The notes under the pieces: model-generated
Seen by the model: only the letters and a program-made list of their open reading frames with translations
The model's database searches: none
Told to the model about the DNA's origin: nothing
Shown: positions 1-13,900 of the stretch, piece by piece
Position numbering within the stretch: position 1 is the first letter of the stretch
Layout: every line of letters begins with the position of its first letter
From: Sipunculus nudus
Taxonomy: Eukaryota > Annelida > Sipuncula > Golfingiida > Sipunculidae
Length of the DNA: 64,000 nt
Direction of reading: 5' to 3'
Assembly (NCBI GenBank): GCA_026874595.1
Contig: CM049315.1
Location: forward strand, 10,554,664 to 10,618,663
Position numbers and translations under genes: made by a program

Positions 1-474
1 ATAAATTGCATTTTATTGAATGAACGGCCAGGTGGAGTCTGCTGTGAGATATGTTAGTCTTCTACAGGTGCTTACATTTAACGTTGCTTTCCATGAGGAT
101 CTTCGTCCGATGTTCTGGTAGGTTTAAAAGAAAACAACTTTTAAGGTCAGTTTTTGATTGATCAAAGAGAACATTCATTACGAGATCCTTGTTGGTGAAT
201 TATTACAGAAACAAAGCGTAAAAGAAACAAAGGAACAGAAAAAACACTTAAGTAATCCTGTCCCCAAGACGTTACAGATCTTCCACATGATCAAAATCAA
301 CCTTTGATTACAAGTTAGTCTGTCGGTCCCCCATCGGAAAGTGCTGTATGATTTCTTGACTCCTGGACTGTAATTCAACTGAGGGCTGGTTCACCAAATA
401 CATGGTCTTTAAAATGTAAAAGTATTCTCTTATAAATCCCCTTAATTATAGATGTCAATTTACTAAAACTGATA

Positions 475-480
<6 letters not shown>

Positions 481-528
<48 letters not shown>
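481..528. repeat. (AT)n microsatellite
   Basis: About 24 uninterrupted AT units. Confidence 0.97.
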
Positions 529-533
<5 letters not shown>

Positions 534-3500
534 AAAACAAATGGCACTTCTCGACCTTCAATTATTCGGCGTAAGCCAAAGATATGATGTTTGCTGGATG
601 TACCCGATATTGGCTATGGAGTGACCTTGAAAGTAAAGTCAAGGTCAAAAATAAATATCAGGTTCTGTGACCTAGGACTATCATTGTAACCCAAGGGGCC
701 ATACTGGGAGCAAGCGCGCACAGACGGGCAAAAGAAAGAACAAAAATCAATAAAAAATGTAATCGATGGAGATGCACACTGGGAGACCTAAGGAAGTCCG
801 CAAAACGTTTTTATCAAATATGGATATAGAAAGAAACTAATCCACCCCTATAAGCCTCTCCTGTAGCCCTATAAAGCGTCCCTATTAGCGTCCCTCCCTA
901 CGGGGGAAGGCTTAATTAAGAAATCCATCAGCTTTAGCCCCTGGCCGCCCTGTGCTAATCCTGAGACAGAAGCCCGTTCTCAGGACAGTGTAAGATATTC
1001 TGTCATAATTTGTCCAAATTACACCTCATGTGAGGCCTTGTCTTATAAATCTTTTTGATTACTACAGCACACCAAACAAAAATTACAGGGCTGACTGGAG
1101 TGTATTCGCACGAACACCTTTCTTCGCCCCCACCGGAAGTGCCACCCCTGTAATCCAGAAATAATTGCTCAGCTGCAATGTCGGGTGACCAAGGACGGGA
1201 TCCCTTCTAACAGCTCTCCTGCACAGGTCGGCTCCTTCATCCAGAGTCTCCTAACAAATTAAGCCACATGGATACCTTTCTTTGTGTAATTCATCCTTCC
1301 CAATGTGTAATTAATAACTGAAATCCTAAAATTTGGGTAATTTAATTGATATTTCCGTGTGCTTTCTTAGAGTGCCAGTGCCAGTAAATCAATATAGCTG
1401 ATTAGCATTTTTACTCAGTTTCAATCAGAACCGTGAAACTTGTCATTTGTTTTATTTCAGACCTTTAAATGTTTAAAACGATATTTACTTAGTTTTGGGA
1501 TGGATGTTCCCTATTATTTATCTGAAGCTTTTGATCTTAAGCTACATGATGCTACTTAAGATACATGATGCTACGAAAGCTACACTCCTTCTAATTTCAA
1601 TGTGACGAGAGTTCCAAGAAAATCTGCAGTGTTTTAGAAAATAATTGTCTAAAAAAATTACAGTTTGCCGATAGGATTCCAATTTTAATGGGAGAGGTTA
1701 GAATGCAACCGCTGTGGCATCTCCTGTTTACAGATACATAAAACATTCTGGGCAAGAGAATGTACAAGACATTTAAAATATACTGGAAAAAAATGTGAAC
1801 ATAACAGTATATTAAAAGTAGATACCAAGTATTATAGTCAATAATTATTTGTCTGTAAGTGCAATACCTTAAGAATGGATTAGTTTTTGAAAGAGAGTTA
1901 TTAAATTTCTCTCTGAGGCAATTAAAGTGAGGACAGATTGGTTATTTTGGCAGAAATAATTGATTTAACAGACGTTTAATTGAATAATAATATACATTAA
2001 TCACCAGAGGACCACAACGCCAACTATTTTGGTAAATTGGATAAAAATAACAAGATTAGACAATTATGAAAATATTAAACATTTAAAATTCAGTATATAA
2101 TTTTTCTCTAGAAATGTCTTACAAAGAATTTCAGTTTAATATCATACATAATTCTTAACCAATAATATGTTGATTAGTGGACAGTCCAATATATGTTGAC
2201 AGTCCAGGCCCCACTGCCCCCCTTATGAGACACTTACCGACCTTTTTGTTAAGGTTTTCCCTACATAAATTTATATCTTAAAATACATTCTTGGCTGAAA
2301 CCATGCAGTGAAAGTGTGAAATTACTTTAATTCTGTTTTTATTAATTACTAAAAGGAAAAATAAGGCTTATATAAGGCAGATATATAATATTGAGAAAAA
2401 CATAGCTAAACGAACTGGAAATATTGCTGTTCATCATAATAAATGGAAACCATTAATCAATTACTTAGAATAGTTTTTTTTTTTAATTATAAACTCTGTA
2501 AACAGTGATTATATATTCTTGACCCTCTGGATTAACTGTACAAAGTTCATAATGGTTTTGTATTTCTATATTTGTATGTGAGCAATTTTTTGTTGATGCG
2601 ATGTATTTTTTTTGTCCAGTGAAAATACATGTAGAAGCCGTACTTTGCTTTTCATGTTTCATGTTTGCTGTACATTTTATGTGTATTTTGTTTGTTTATA
2701 ATAAAAAAAAAAGGGAAAATGTGTCGACCGATCGAATTATCGCATACAAGAAGACTAGTTTTCATTGTAGATGTAAACAGAATATTAATTTGTTTGATAA
2801 GTTTATAAATAGATTGAAATACATACTGACTACTTTTGCCATTTTTGTATTAAAAAAAATCATCAGATACTAAAAAACGATTAAATTATAGAATTACAGT
2901 ATATCAATCAATCAATCAACATTATGCTTGATTTAATGTAAACATCTGTTCCACAATGAGTATTTTGACTATCGATGCCTTGTATCATGTTTACAAACGG
3001 TTACACTCTCACTCCCGTCAATTTGTCACTTCTTAATGTTTCGTCAAGACATACTCTGAATGACTCTGAATGGAAAAACGAAAAGGACGTGAGGATTTAC
3101 TGCCAGCATATTTGAAGGACATGTTTAAAATGATTGAGCAAGCATAGCACATAATTAGCGTAGCCATCGAGGTGCTGACATAAATCAGTAGGTAAGCAGG
3201 GAGGTGTCACCGCTAATCAGCTAGCGAGCAGGTGTTTATAGGAAAACAGTTTTATATATGCCGTTAAAATAAATTAGTCGAATCACAATCAGTACCGCAA
3301 CATTTTGTCTCACATGCCTGTCATAACACCTGCATATTCGTTTTGAATTAATTTTTAATTACAGGTCGCCGATTCTAATTAATACTTGAGTAGCGGAGCA
3401 CGCGCTGATGAGCCGTCACGTGACTGAAGCCGACAAGGCTCTTTCTTGTTATGCCGATGCTTTTGGCAGAAAAAGGGAAAAACTTCAAACCATCTGTGAG

Positions 3501-3678
3501 GGTATACCGTCTTCCCATATCTGCCGGGAGGAGAAGCTTTCAACATTACTAACACACTTTCCTAATTGATATTCATAGGTATTCTGATCAGATTCATGAC
3601 ATGTTCCGTGTAAATACAAGACTATCAAGTACCTGATCCCAAGTGGACGACAAGCGGACGGCCAGACGATTGAAGAAA

Positions 3679-3682
<4 letters not shown>
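529..3682. other. Non-coding, AT-rich; no gene seen
   Basis: At 590-740 there is a patch with TGACCTTGAAAG, AAGTCAAGGTCA and a CACAGACGGG phrase that may be a decayed dispersed repeat. The rest shows no splice-bounded frame, RNA gene or long repeat I can support. A 90-codon frame near 2.6-2.9 kb has AT-driven composition and is not taken as a gene. Confidence 0.6.
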
Positions 3683-3734
<52 letters not shown>

Positions 3735-3753
3735 GTGGGGGGGGGGGGGGGGG
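3683..3753. repeat. (GA)n plus G17 tract
   Basis: GA dinucleotides 3683-3730, then CCGGGT and a run of 17 G at 3737-3753. Frames crossing it are artefacts. Confidence 0.95.
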
Positions 3754-4077
3754 AGATTTCCTGTAAAATGCCTGCCTGGGTCGAGTATGGATTTCGTCGC
3801 ATGTAGATTGTTATCCATATGCAAAATTTATGATTGAAAAGATATAAAACTGCTTTATCATAATAAAGTATTTTAAATATTGTTGACTGCATGCCGGTCT
3901 GTTCTGGAGAACGTTACGGAGTGAATATACAGTTACCCCTGACGATCAGCTACCCTTGCAATCAAAGCCATCCTTCTGCAATAAAAGTGCACCTATTTTG
4001 CCTTTCTGACTTACTAATAAACAAGGCAAACAGTGCATTTAAGGGAGTCATATTGGTAATTATAAGAGTCGGGTTAC

Positions 4078-5020
4078 TAGAGCTGCGGACCGGACCGGAC
4101 AACCCTCTGATGGTCCGGTCCAACATATAAGAGCGGTCCGGTCCTGGTCCGGGTCCAGCTGTGGGTGCTCCGGTCCATTAGGTGGACCAGTCCAAGCGGT
4201 CCGACTTATATGTTATAATTATATTAAAATTAATAATTAGAATATAATTGTACATTTTAAAATCTTTTTCCCAAGATTCATTTATGTTATCATTATATTC
4301 AAATAAAAATAGAATAAATTTGTACTTTTTAAAAATCTTTTCCCTCAGATTATTCATATTAAATTCCTTCGTTCATATATAAAGAAAAACCGTGCAAAAC
4401 ACACACAGCAAATATATTTTGTGATTCTCTGCGGGGCGGGCGGAGCTGATTCAAAGAATCTTGGGCTTCGGATTGATATATATAAGCTGACGTAGTCGGC
4501 TAATACATGTTGAAAATAAATCAAAAAGATATTTATCTCTAATTATTAAACATAATGAGTAGGCTAACAAACTGAATGAATAAAAAAAAATCTGTTGAAA
4601 TGCCAGCCGCCAAATATCCCAAACAATTAACTGTTGACAGAAACATGTAGAGCGTAATGACATGCAACGATTATTCCAGTTTTACTCAGATTAATGAAGA
4701 ATGTCATTAACACATGAAATATTACTGTATTACCTTGACTCTTTATACTGATCCCCATGGAATATAAGATATAAAATACTAGATGTATTATTATTATTTA
4801 GCTCACAGGGTTTTAGTACAATTTGTGTTTCAGCAGTGTTTTTGAGAGGTTAACAATATATTCTTATTGACAGTGATTGTGGGCTAAAAATGAATGTATA
4901 TAATACCGTCTATTTAACAAAATTAGTGCCTTTAAAATATTTGGTAGGGCGGTCCGGACCGGACCGGTCCAGGAATAAACGGTCTGTTAATAGGTGTTAT
5001 CGGTCCGGTCCGGACCTCTA
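4078..5020. mobile_element. Inverted-repeat element with GGTCCG-rich ends (possible hAT-type MITE)
   Basis: The left end TAGAGCTGCGGACCGGACC and the reverse complement of the right end, TAGAGGTCCGGACCGGACC, are near-identical. Both sides carry further GGTCCG/CGGACC repeats (4088-4203 and 4948-5015). The ~740 bp interior is AT-rich without coding capacity. The TAGAG-type terminus suggests the hAT superfamily, but I found no clear 8-bp target duplication. Non-autonomous. Confidence 0.55.
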
Positions 5021-5545
5021 TACGGTCACAGAGGACTGAACAACTGATATAAAATACACCATTGTTTGATTTTGTAAGTGCGAAGCATAACCTTAGTCAA
5101 AGTGACATTGTTGGAAAAATATTTTAAATCTTATACTTTGACCTATCAGAGATAAGGTGGGGTCAGTCTGAGTTCATTGCATTGAGGCCAGAATTTGGTG
5201 TATAACAGCAGAAAGTGAAGGTGGCTGATGGTCACCGAAGATGTCAGTCTTATCCTGTTTCACTCTTTGCCTGTCTGCTCGGTCTTTTGGGTTTACTAGT
5301 ATTCATCATGGGAGTTTTCTAGGCCCCTGACGAGAATGCAGCCCAGACAGCCATGACAGGCGCTGGGAGTTTTTTGTTTTAGGTGTGGAGACATGCCTGC
5401 CGAAGGTAAATGACCGAAAAATAAGTAAGTGCTCCGGAAAAAAAAGTAGACGTCTTTGAAATAAAGAGTGAAAAAAGAGTAAAATTAGCGTCAATTCCCA
5501 ATTTTTTATAATAGACTGAATAAAGAGTGCTTTGCACGGAACAAT

Positions 5546-5546
5546 G

Positions 5547-5598
<52 letters not shown>
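5546..5598. repeat. Compound (TA)n(TG)n microsatellite
   Basis: TA repeats to about 5569, then TG repeats to 5598. Confidence 0.97.
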
Positions 5599-5601
<3 letters not shown>

Positions 5602-5918
5602 ATATTGACGCATATCATTCCCAAAGTCAGAAATATACATTGCGCACATCCCAATACATGAAGATAAGGACATTTTCTACATGTTTTGACACAAGCTGGA
5701 CATTTGCACACACAAAAAATGTGAAATGTCTCATTCTTGTTCTAACTGGACTGTTAAAGCAGGAGAGAAAAAGTATATATCAGAATTCTTTCATAAAAAA
5801 GAGGAATAAAACAGTGCTGCTGAAAAAAAGAGTGAAAAAAGAGTAATTAGCGTTACTTTCAGGAAATGAGTGGCAGGCCTGGGAGAGGTGGCCCCTCAGT
5901 GGTAAAGTCTTTGGCCGG

Positions 5919-5992
5919 GGACAGAGAACAGAGAAGGACGCGAACCCTAGAACAAGCAGTCCAGCGCCCTAACCATTAAGCCAACACGCTAT
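5919..5992 (-). repeat. tRNA-derived SINE-like head
   Basis: On the minus strand: an A-box-like TGGCTTAATGGTTAGGGCG, then about 20 nt, then a B-box-like GGGTTCGCGTCC. The acceptor stem does not close, so this is a tRNA-derived SINE remnant, not a tRNA gene. + strand DNA just left (5880-5918) may be part of its body. Confidence 0.4.
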
Positions 5993-7824
5993 ATCAAGTT
6001 GTTCCGTGGTGTGCACAATGTCAAGTTTCAGTAACACGGGTTTACTTGGTCACTTGCTTAAAAATACTTGCTCTAATACCTATGAACGGAGCGGTCTTCC
6101 TTTGAACAAAGGGATCACCCTGTGTCCTAATGGTATGTAATACTTTGCTTTTAAAAATAAAAATTGTGGTGATGTAGATTTACCTAAAATACTTAAATGT
6201 TTCTTAGGCGTTTCCCTTACTACAAAATCTGTTCATATAACCTTTTAACGTAATGTTGTTAACAGACAAACAAACCAACAAACCAACCAAAGGACGAAGG
6301 GGAAACATGAAACCTTCCTGGCGGAGGTATAATGAAGTGTGGTAATGAACTAAGTTTAATTATCGTAAATGGTAAAGCAACCTCTCACGATAATGGGTAT
6401 AGTGCAGTTGGGATTGGAAAGTTTAAAACATATGCTTTTATCCATGTTCAGGGGCCTTTATACGTCCTCTGCTTCCTTTGAGCTGGCCTCTCCATATTGA
6501 GATATTCCTGCTGGTAATTTTTTTAAGAGAGAGAGAGAGAGAGCACCAGAAAATACTGTGCAGTTTAATTAATTCTAATTTGATATGTGGTTCCCTGATG
6601 CTTTATCCTGAAGTAATCTTGGTTCTTTGTTATTTTTTTAGAACGGAACAATATTGCTAACTGCATATTAATAATTGTTTAAGTGAGCTTCATCACATAG
6701 CAACAAACATGTCCAGACATAAATAACCGACTGAAACCAGTGAATATTTACCGAAGTTAAAGTAACGATAAATACTGGAGCAAACCCGAGTTTATTTTGT
6801 TGTACGGGCTCAGTAAGCGCCCATCGTTACTGTCTGTGGTTGAACGACTGGCTGTCGCTGGGGGCTAATTAAACATGACCTCGTTACAGACTTACCCGTA
6901 ACTGTCTAGCCAGGCCGTCCATCTCTCCTGACCATCTCTGTACCCTCCGCGATTTGTGTTAAATTCAGGAACAGTAGTTACCTCCTTCACGTTGACTAAA
7001 CAAAGGTGTTCCGATTTTGAAGGAGAAAAATTACGATGCACATCTGGTAACACTTGTCCTGGCGATCTATTCACAATAATCTTGTAAACAAATAGCCCTT
7101 TATCTAAAACTCCGTTCAGAGATGATTGGATATGGTCAAAGATTCAACGTCATTTGACTTATTTCGTAATGAATATATGTACGAGGTCGCGAGTTCAGCA
7201 GAAAACATATATAGGGCTAAAACCTTTTTTACGCTGTCCTCAAAACAACGACAAGAAAAGTTGTCCTAAATTCATGACTGAAAGACTTCCTTCAACGATC
7301 ATTGCGCAACATGTAAATTCGTTTGCAACAACTTAAACGGTCTTCATGGCCGGGTGACGATATCAACAAAATCACATAAATATTGTCTTAAATCTTCAAA
7401 TCCTTGGTCATTGTGTCCTATCACAAGATTGTGATATAACATCACAGGTTAATGTCAATAGGATGCTCCACTGACAACGAAAGATTCCTCATTTTATAGA
7501 TCCTATTGGCAAGGCGTTTATTTTGACGCTGAGCGTTTGACATCTCGTCTGCGGGTCAGAGTGACTCTCTGCTGTGCTGCTGCACGAGAGTGGCCAAAGC
7601 TTGCCTCATGAGGGACTGGACTGTCTGCAACACAACTAGAGAAGACGCCTGGCGCATGCTCATTAACTATGATTAGTCAGTACCTGATGCTAGCACACAC
7701 AAACACTGCGGTGCCCCTCAGGAAGTAGTAGCAATCAATAACTCTACCTCGTCTCTATGGAGGCCGCAGAGATATTCCCACATCAAAACTACGTCAAGCA
7801 TGGTTAGTTTTTCTTGCTCAAACA

Positions 7825-7893
<69 letters not shown>

Positions 7894-10295
7894 TCGATAT
7901 GCAGCCAATTATAAACTACTGCATTTTGAACTTCACCCAATGGTTACCTAGTCATTATCATTATCATCTTTTTATTTTCAACTACTGACCTTCGACCCCA
8001 TTGGCTATTTGGTAATATGTATAGACCTTTTTTCGGAGTTATTAACTGCACATCGTGTTTTTTTTTTTTATTTGATATTGATTGGTCTTTAATATTTTTA
8101 CTGTTGCGTGGTAACCACGGAATTTGAGACAAAGCGTTGTCTTCAACTGTCCGGGGCTCCTTTTACAAGAACGAACGTCAGTTTCTTTAGCATATAGTTT
8201 GCTAATGATGCCTATTTGTAGACAGACAAAAGGGCAACTTTCAGTTTAACAAAAATAAAGGCAATCACAGGATTATATAATACTCGGTATGGATAAAGAG
8301 CAATATTATCGACAACGGTTTATAATACATTTGATGATGTTGGGGATATAGGAACAGAATTCAATACAATTACGATTGCTTTTCCCTTCAGTTGGACAGG
8401 TCTGTCCACGTGTTCAAACACTAAGTACCGTAGTAATAATACTCGGCCAATTACCTATTCTACCAGTCCAGCGGCACTCAATAGCTCATCAACTGGGCTG
8501 ACCTTCAATTGGCACTTCCATCTATTACGGGGCGGAGAGGAGAGGAGCAACGAAAGGTATTCCAATGGTCTTCAAGTCCAGTATTCATAATGAATTATGT
8601 TGTCACTGGTCATCCAAAGCTGACCAGCCTGCCCGGCTGTACGGATTTCAGCTAAGTGTCCCCGTCACCATGCCCGCTTCTGCCCCGAGGGGCTCTGGCG
8701 GTAAGGTGTCGACCAGAAAGCCATGGCATGTGCCCCTCCGGCAAACAGATCGCTCGCGTCCCACCAGCCACTCTGTGTGGTGGATGTTCCGTATGTTTGC
8801 TGGGAAATAGTTTCAGCGGAACCGCAGGCATTACCTTTAATCTTGATTTTGTGAGGTCTATGAATGTTATACTGTACAAAACTTAGTGTTGCTCTTGTGG
8901 TGACAGTAGCAGGAAGATTTCTATCATAGTCGTTTTAAACTAATCGAAAGGAAATTCAGAATTAGCAGGGTTTCAGTCAATATTGTAAATTATATCCATG
9001 AAGCACTTCAGATCACATGGTCCTATTTGTTTACATGACCTGGGACTCACGAAGCGGTGAACCTTGAGGAGAGTAGTGAATGATTTGGCCGGCTCTGGTT
9101 GGCTCTAGCCATTGTGCCAGGAGGTCTATAAAAAAAGAAATTTTGTTTGAGTGTTAGGTATGTTAAGCATAATAAAAAAATGATGGTATCAGTCAAATAT
9201 TTATAAATCTGTGTCCAATCAAAGACATGTTGTCCAAATGCTTGTTTTGGGCTGTTTTGAGGGGTAATTTAGGCTTCACTGCCTTCGGACCAGAATTGCT
9301 GGAAAATAAGATACACAAGCCCTGGTTTTCTTGGCCTTGTTTGAGTGTAGAAACAACAAATTCCCAGATAAAAATAGATTTAATATCGGAATTAATTTTG
9401 AAAATTATTTAAAATAGGCCCAAACCTCAAGGGTTTTATAGATGTTATATGGGGAAAATAAATACAGGCACGTAACCTTCAGATTAATATTGTATGAGTC
9501 AGGAAGGGAATTCATTCAGTTTAATTTAAAAAGAGTGTTACATCATATTAAAAATGAAAAATATTGAGTATCACTGTAATTCCCATGCAATCATTTCCTA
9601 AAGGGTTGCATATAAAAATCCTTCTTTCGCTAGTTGGGAAAATGCGCATATTAGGAAAAAAGCAGTATTGACAAATCGACGATATGATAAGCCTAATACA
9701 GCCAGGAAACCCTCCCAACGCATATATCATTATTTATTGGTGTTTTATTGAGTGTTTTGGATACACTGGGGATCAGAGCTCCCCGCCAGTTTCCACATTT
9801 ATAACAACATTAAAACCAGGATGATGCATCATCCGGGGTCTAGGGGGCACCTGCCGGAGCATCCATAAGTAACTGTAGCAGGCCCTCAGCTTCCGTGCCC
9901 AGCTGCGGTCACAGTGCTGAGGCGGACTAGACAAGCCGCGGATTTATATATAAGATCTACAGATTTAACAATAAAATGTCGCATCATGATTCCGTCCAAT
10001 CGGTTGCCATGGTTTCAGGAAAAGCTTTCTCACGATTATTATCAATAAGACATCCGACCCTATACGAGTCACGTGGCACATTGACCTGCATGCACGTCTC
10101 CCTCCGATTGTACTTACTTAATTATTCTTGTGATTCTGTCACCTGTGTTTAAACAAACAAACAGTTATTATTAAAAATGGTAGTTGAACTTTTTTTACCA
10201 ACATAGAGTGTCAAATGATTCTATGAGATTCCTATTAATAGTATAAAAAGGCCATCTATAAGACACATCATATGTTCAAATTTATCTATTTCTAA
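5993..10295. other. Non-coding; no gene supported
   Basis: Apart from the (AT)n tract at 7.8 kb there is one GC-richer island at 8.6-8.8 kb. Around 8652-8700 it has a TTTCAG acceptor, a Kozak-like GTCACCATGC and a GGCG|GTAAGG donor, a possible tiny first exon that cannot be confirmed. A GTTGCCATGG half X-box lies at about 10.0 kb. Confidence 0.5.
7827..7888. repeat. (AT)n microsatellite
   Basis: About 31 AT units. Confidence 0.97.
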
Positions 10296-10350
10296 TCTCT
10301 CTTTCTGTCTGTCTGTCTGTCTCTCTCTTCCTCTCTCTCTCTCTCTCTCT

Positions 10351-10398
<48 letters not shown>
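10296..10398. repeat. Compound (TC)n/(TGTC)n/(AT)n microsatellite
   Basis: TCTG and TC repeats 10296-10351, then AT repeats 10353-10398. Confidence 0.96.
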
Positions 10399-10404
<6 letters not shown>

Positions 10405-10926
10405 TGAAGCATATATGCATGGATAAAGATTAGGGTTAATGGATGGCTATATATTCAATGCATGTTTCCACATGCACAGGTGTGAAGTAGGATATCAAGG
10501 TGTGCAGAATCAGAGACGATAGACAACGTGAAGAGAAATGAATTTCACGAGACCAGTAGTACATACGTACACTCAGTGAACAGAACTCGGAGAACAACCA
10601 CCTGTAACTGAAGCATGGCTTCCTTTAATCTGCAGAAAATCTGCTTTGTTCTCTGCCTTGTTCCCCTTTACCATTAATTAGGATATTGCTGGCAAGACGT
10701 GGATAAAGAAGTCAACAGTCGTGTCCTCGTTCTTGGACTGTTGTTGCCCGCCTTCATGTACATTTAAACCAGATATAAAAGGACATTGCAAAGGTCCCTT
10801 TCTAATTAGAGCCGACGCTCTCTACGGAAGATTCGGTCCATTTTATAAAGCTATAGTTCAGACACACACAGCAGGACGAAACCTTTGTTAGGAGCCTTTG
10901 TTAATGGGAGGAAAATTTCCATCCCA

Positions 10927-10940
10927 GTTGCCATGGCAAC
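10927..10940. promoter_or_regulatory. Perfect palindromic RFX X-box (GTTGCCATGGCAAC)
   Basis: A 14-bp perfect palindrome equal to the X-box bound by RFX transcription factors, which in animals often drive ciliary and neuronal genes. It lies ~80 bp after a TATA-like TATAAAG (10843-10849). It contains a Kozak-like GCCATGG followed by ACACAG|GTAAGG, a strong donor, so this could be a promoter/first exon (coding M-A-T-Q) or a distal element. Confidence 0.5.
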
Positions 10941-10949
10941 ACAGGTAAG

Positions 10950-13900
10950 GCATCAGTTGGTAATCCTGAGCCAGACTCACTTGCCACACACAGTGTGCTG
11001 ACAGGGATATGTCATTGTCTTCTAGTTTAAAGTATGGCTGTGTATTAGAGGGGTTGGCTGCTTTAACATTCAGACCTGGTAGGTGTTGTTCAAGTAGAGC
11101 CTCGCCATTGGTGGCCAGCTGTCATCGTAAAGCACAACGTGCACAGGAGGATCTGTTGCAGCTAAATGTCTTACAAGTTATACATTCTTTCAGAGGGAAG
11201 CACGAATAGAGTTTAACAATAAATGATTATTAAAGATTATACTATCTCCGGTTTTGCATTTTCTTACTTTCTCTTTGTCTTTCTCTCTGTGTTTATATAT
11301 ATATATATATATACATATGCTTGTGAAAGTGCACTTAAAATATATAAACCAGACTAACCGTTAGTTTTTTTTTTTAATTTTCTAACAACACCAACAATGA
11401 ATATAAGTAAATCACCAGCATGTTTGTTTAATTTCCGACCGAACAGAAAATGTATAAGTCACTAACGAGTTATGTGACTCACTGACAGCAAAGTCGTGCG
11501 AAGAAGAGGAAATAACGGTAGTTACCATGCACCTAGATGGGATACATTTTGCTTGGTACATTTACATGTATTATTTTGCTTCATTTCCTCACTACCAGGA
11601 ATGTGTTTAAGGATATCGATGCTTTGGCATATAGAAAGGACAACCATTATAGTTTACTTTTCTGTTTTTAAGTCCAATATAAATACCTATTGAGTTGTAT
11701 ATTTACGGCTGACCTGTCTAATACGAACATGCTGTTATTTAAATTTACCGGGACAGAGGTCCTGCTGAGCGGTGTGAATTATGGCCACCGAAAAGAGGGC
11801 CGGTATATGCGTTCATCCCCGTTCTGGTGACTGTGTTTGTTCACAACATAACTCACGCAACCATAAAAGTAATCTCATGACATTTTCAGGGTATTTCGGG
11901 AATGGGCCAATGCAGAATCGATTAGATTTTGGTGTTGACCCGGAAAATAATCCGAATTGAGGAATGTCATCAAGGAATATTCACAAATGTAACTATAAGG
12001 TCACTTATGCACGAAAAAACCTAGGAATATGGGCCGAATGAGTTAAGTGAAACACGGTTTTGAGAGCATCCATAATGATAACCCCCAAAATGACAGAGGC
12101 TCGCATTCGATAGAATGCAGATTTCTTGTTCCCCGTAAAATCTGAGTTACTTTTTATTATTTACTAAAACTATAGGAAATGAACAAAGAATCCCGGCTTT
12201 TATTGCCTAGGCTTTTGTAATACCAATGCTAAAGTGCATTTAATGAACAAAACCTATTTTTTTAGGAGTGAGAAGTTACTTTAAAAGATTAATATTTTTA
12301 GAAATTAAATCATTTTGAATTAAAAGACTGTCCCATTTTCAATAAACATCACATTTGAAAGAGCCACCTAAAATAGTTGATATTTATCAATGCAGACAGA
12401 CAGAAGACCTGTGTCGCAACATTCTTACATTTTGTATAAATTATGTATGCAAGCTTGCACAGATTTGATCTGTTTTATCTTTTACACTAAAACTTTTATG
12501 GTTGCCGTGTTTGTGTAATCACGTATATGGCCCTGTGTTAACGTGTGCTCTTCAAAATAAGCAAGTCGCATATAAAACCTATAAATGTGCAAACCTAGAG
12601 CTGGGTTATATTGATCATTATAATATGATCATGATGTCGTTGAATTAAGATAATGTTGCATGATTAAATTAAATATTTCTTAAGGAATCATTTATACACG
12701 CCAATCACCTATTCTTGCATTGAGAAAGACTGGGTTTCTCAATTGGCCGTGTTCACCTGCTGGATACACTGACACAGTTTCTGATAGATGGCGCTGCGAT
12801 TGACCTTTCGCGATAATTCCCAAACAACGTTAAATTCGTCAGGATTTATGAAAAACATTTATGGAAAAAATAACCACCCCCCTTAGGAAACACTTGGCAT
12901 CATTTCCGCAATTTCAAGACCATATGCAGGCCTGTCGGAGGCGTGGACACAGAGGTTCAAAGGTTGCCGCTGAACAAAATAACACTAAAAAGTACATAAC
13001 CTCTAGAGTTAGAGATTACTCCCTCAATTAACGCTTCAGTCTGACCCTGAAAGCAATGCGGACAGCTGTTGGCCAATATCAGAGGCATATCTGTGGAAAT
13101 ATATATAGTGCCTTTGGCAAGCCAGGAAACCGAGCCCCAGACTAAACAACCTGCACTTATATAGATAACTTCACTATAATATCTGCTAAAAACAAGCTAA
13201 GAACTTTAATATTCTAATTAACAAAATTTGCACTGTTAAAAGCACAACTGCAGTTTCCAGCTTATTAACCGATATAAGTGGACCTGAGGTGTGCTTCAAG
13301 TCATTCAGTTTTTCCTCTTTCTTTCAACTCATAGAGCAAGATCATATATTATGCCTTGGCTCCATGCATGGGTCTCAAACATGAAAGAATAAGTATTAAC
13401 TTGCTGGATGGTTTCTCACAGCTCCATATGGATACTAATGCCATATAGTAAGGGCTAATGCACAGAAGCTCTCATCAGAATACTTAAGCACAAATTTCAG
13501 AATTCCGATCTTAAGTTCTTGTCATCTTATTAAATTTGTCCGACTTAGTAGCAGCATGCTGTAATTGATAATTATATTATGGCTGACGATTGATCCTGAG
13601 GCGATGAAGACATGTAAGGACACGCTGAAGTACACACTCAGTTATATTTATTCAATATATCATAATTTTATATATGTACACGCCTCCTCCTTAATGTAGA
13701 GTAATAATAATGTTTACAGAATGGTTACATAAATGTTAAAAAGAGTCACTAACAAAACAACTAGACTACACATTTAATAAAAAAAACTGTCCTCCTTGGC
13801 TGTTACCCCAAAGATTCTGTTGTCCTCTTAATTACCTGCCTTTTATTTTATCTCAGACTTCTTTGACATTCAATATTCCATTTTTGAGCGGGAACTATAT

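Noticed and set aside
2601-2873. 90-codon + strand frame
   Set aside because: AT-driven composition, no homology I recognise and no splice signals.
3594-3892. ORFs across the (GA)n/G17 tract
   Set aside because: Low-complexity artefacts.
5919-5992. Genuine tRNA gene on the minus strand
   Set aside because: A and B boxes are present but the acceptor and anticodon stems do not pair; a SINE head fits better.
8652-8700. Possible 49-nt first exon with Kozak ATG and GTAAGG donor
   Set aside because: Suggestive signals only. Too short, with no second exon found in frame, so not called as a gene.
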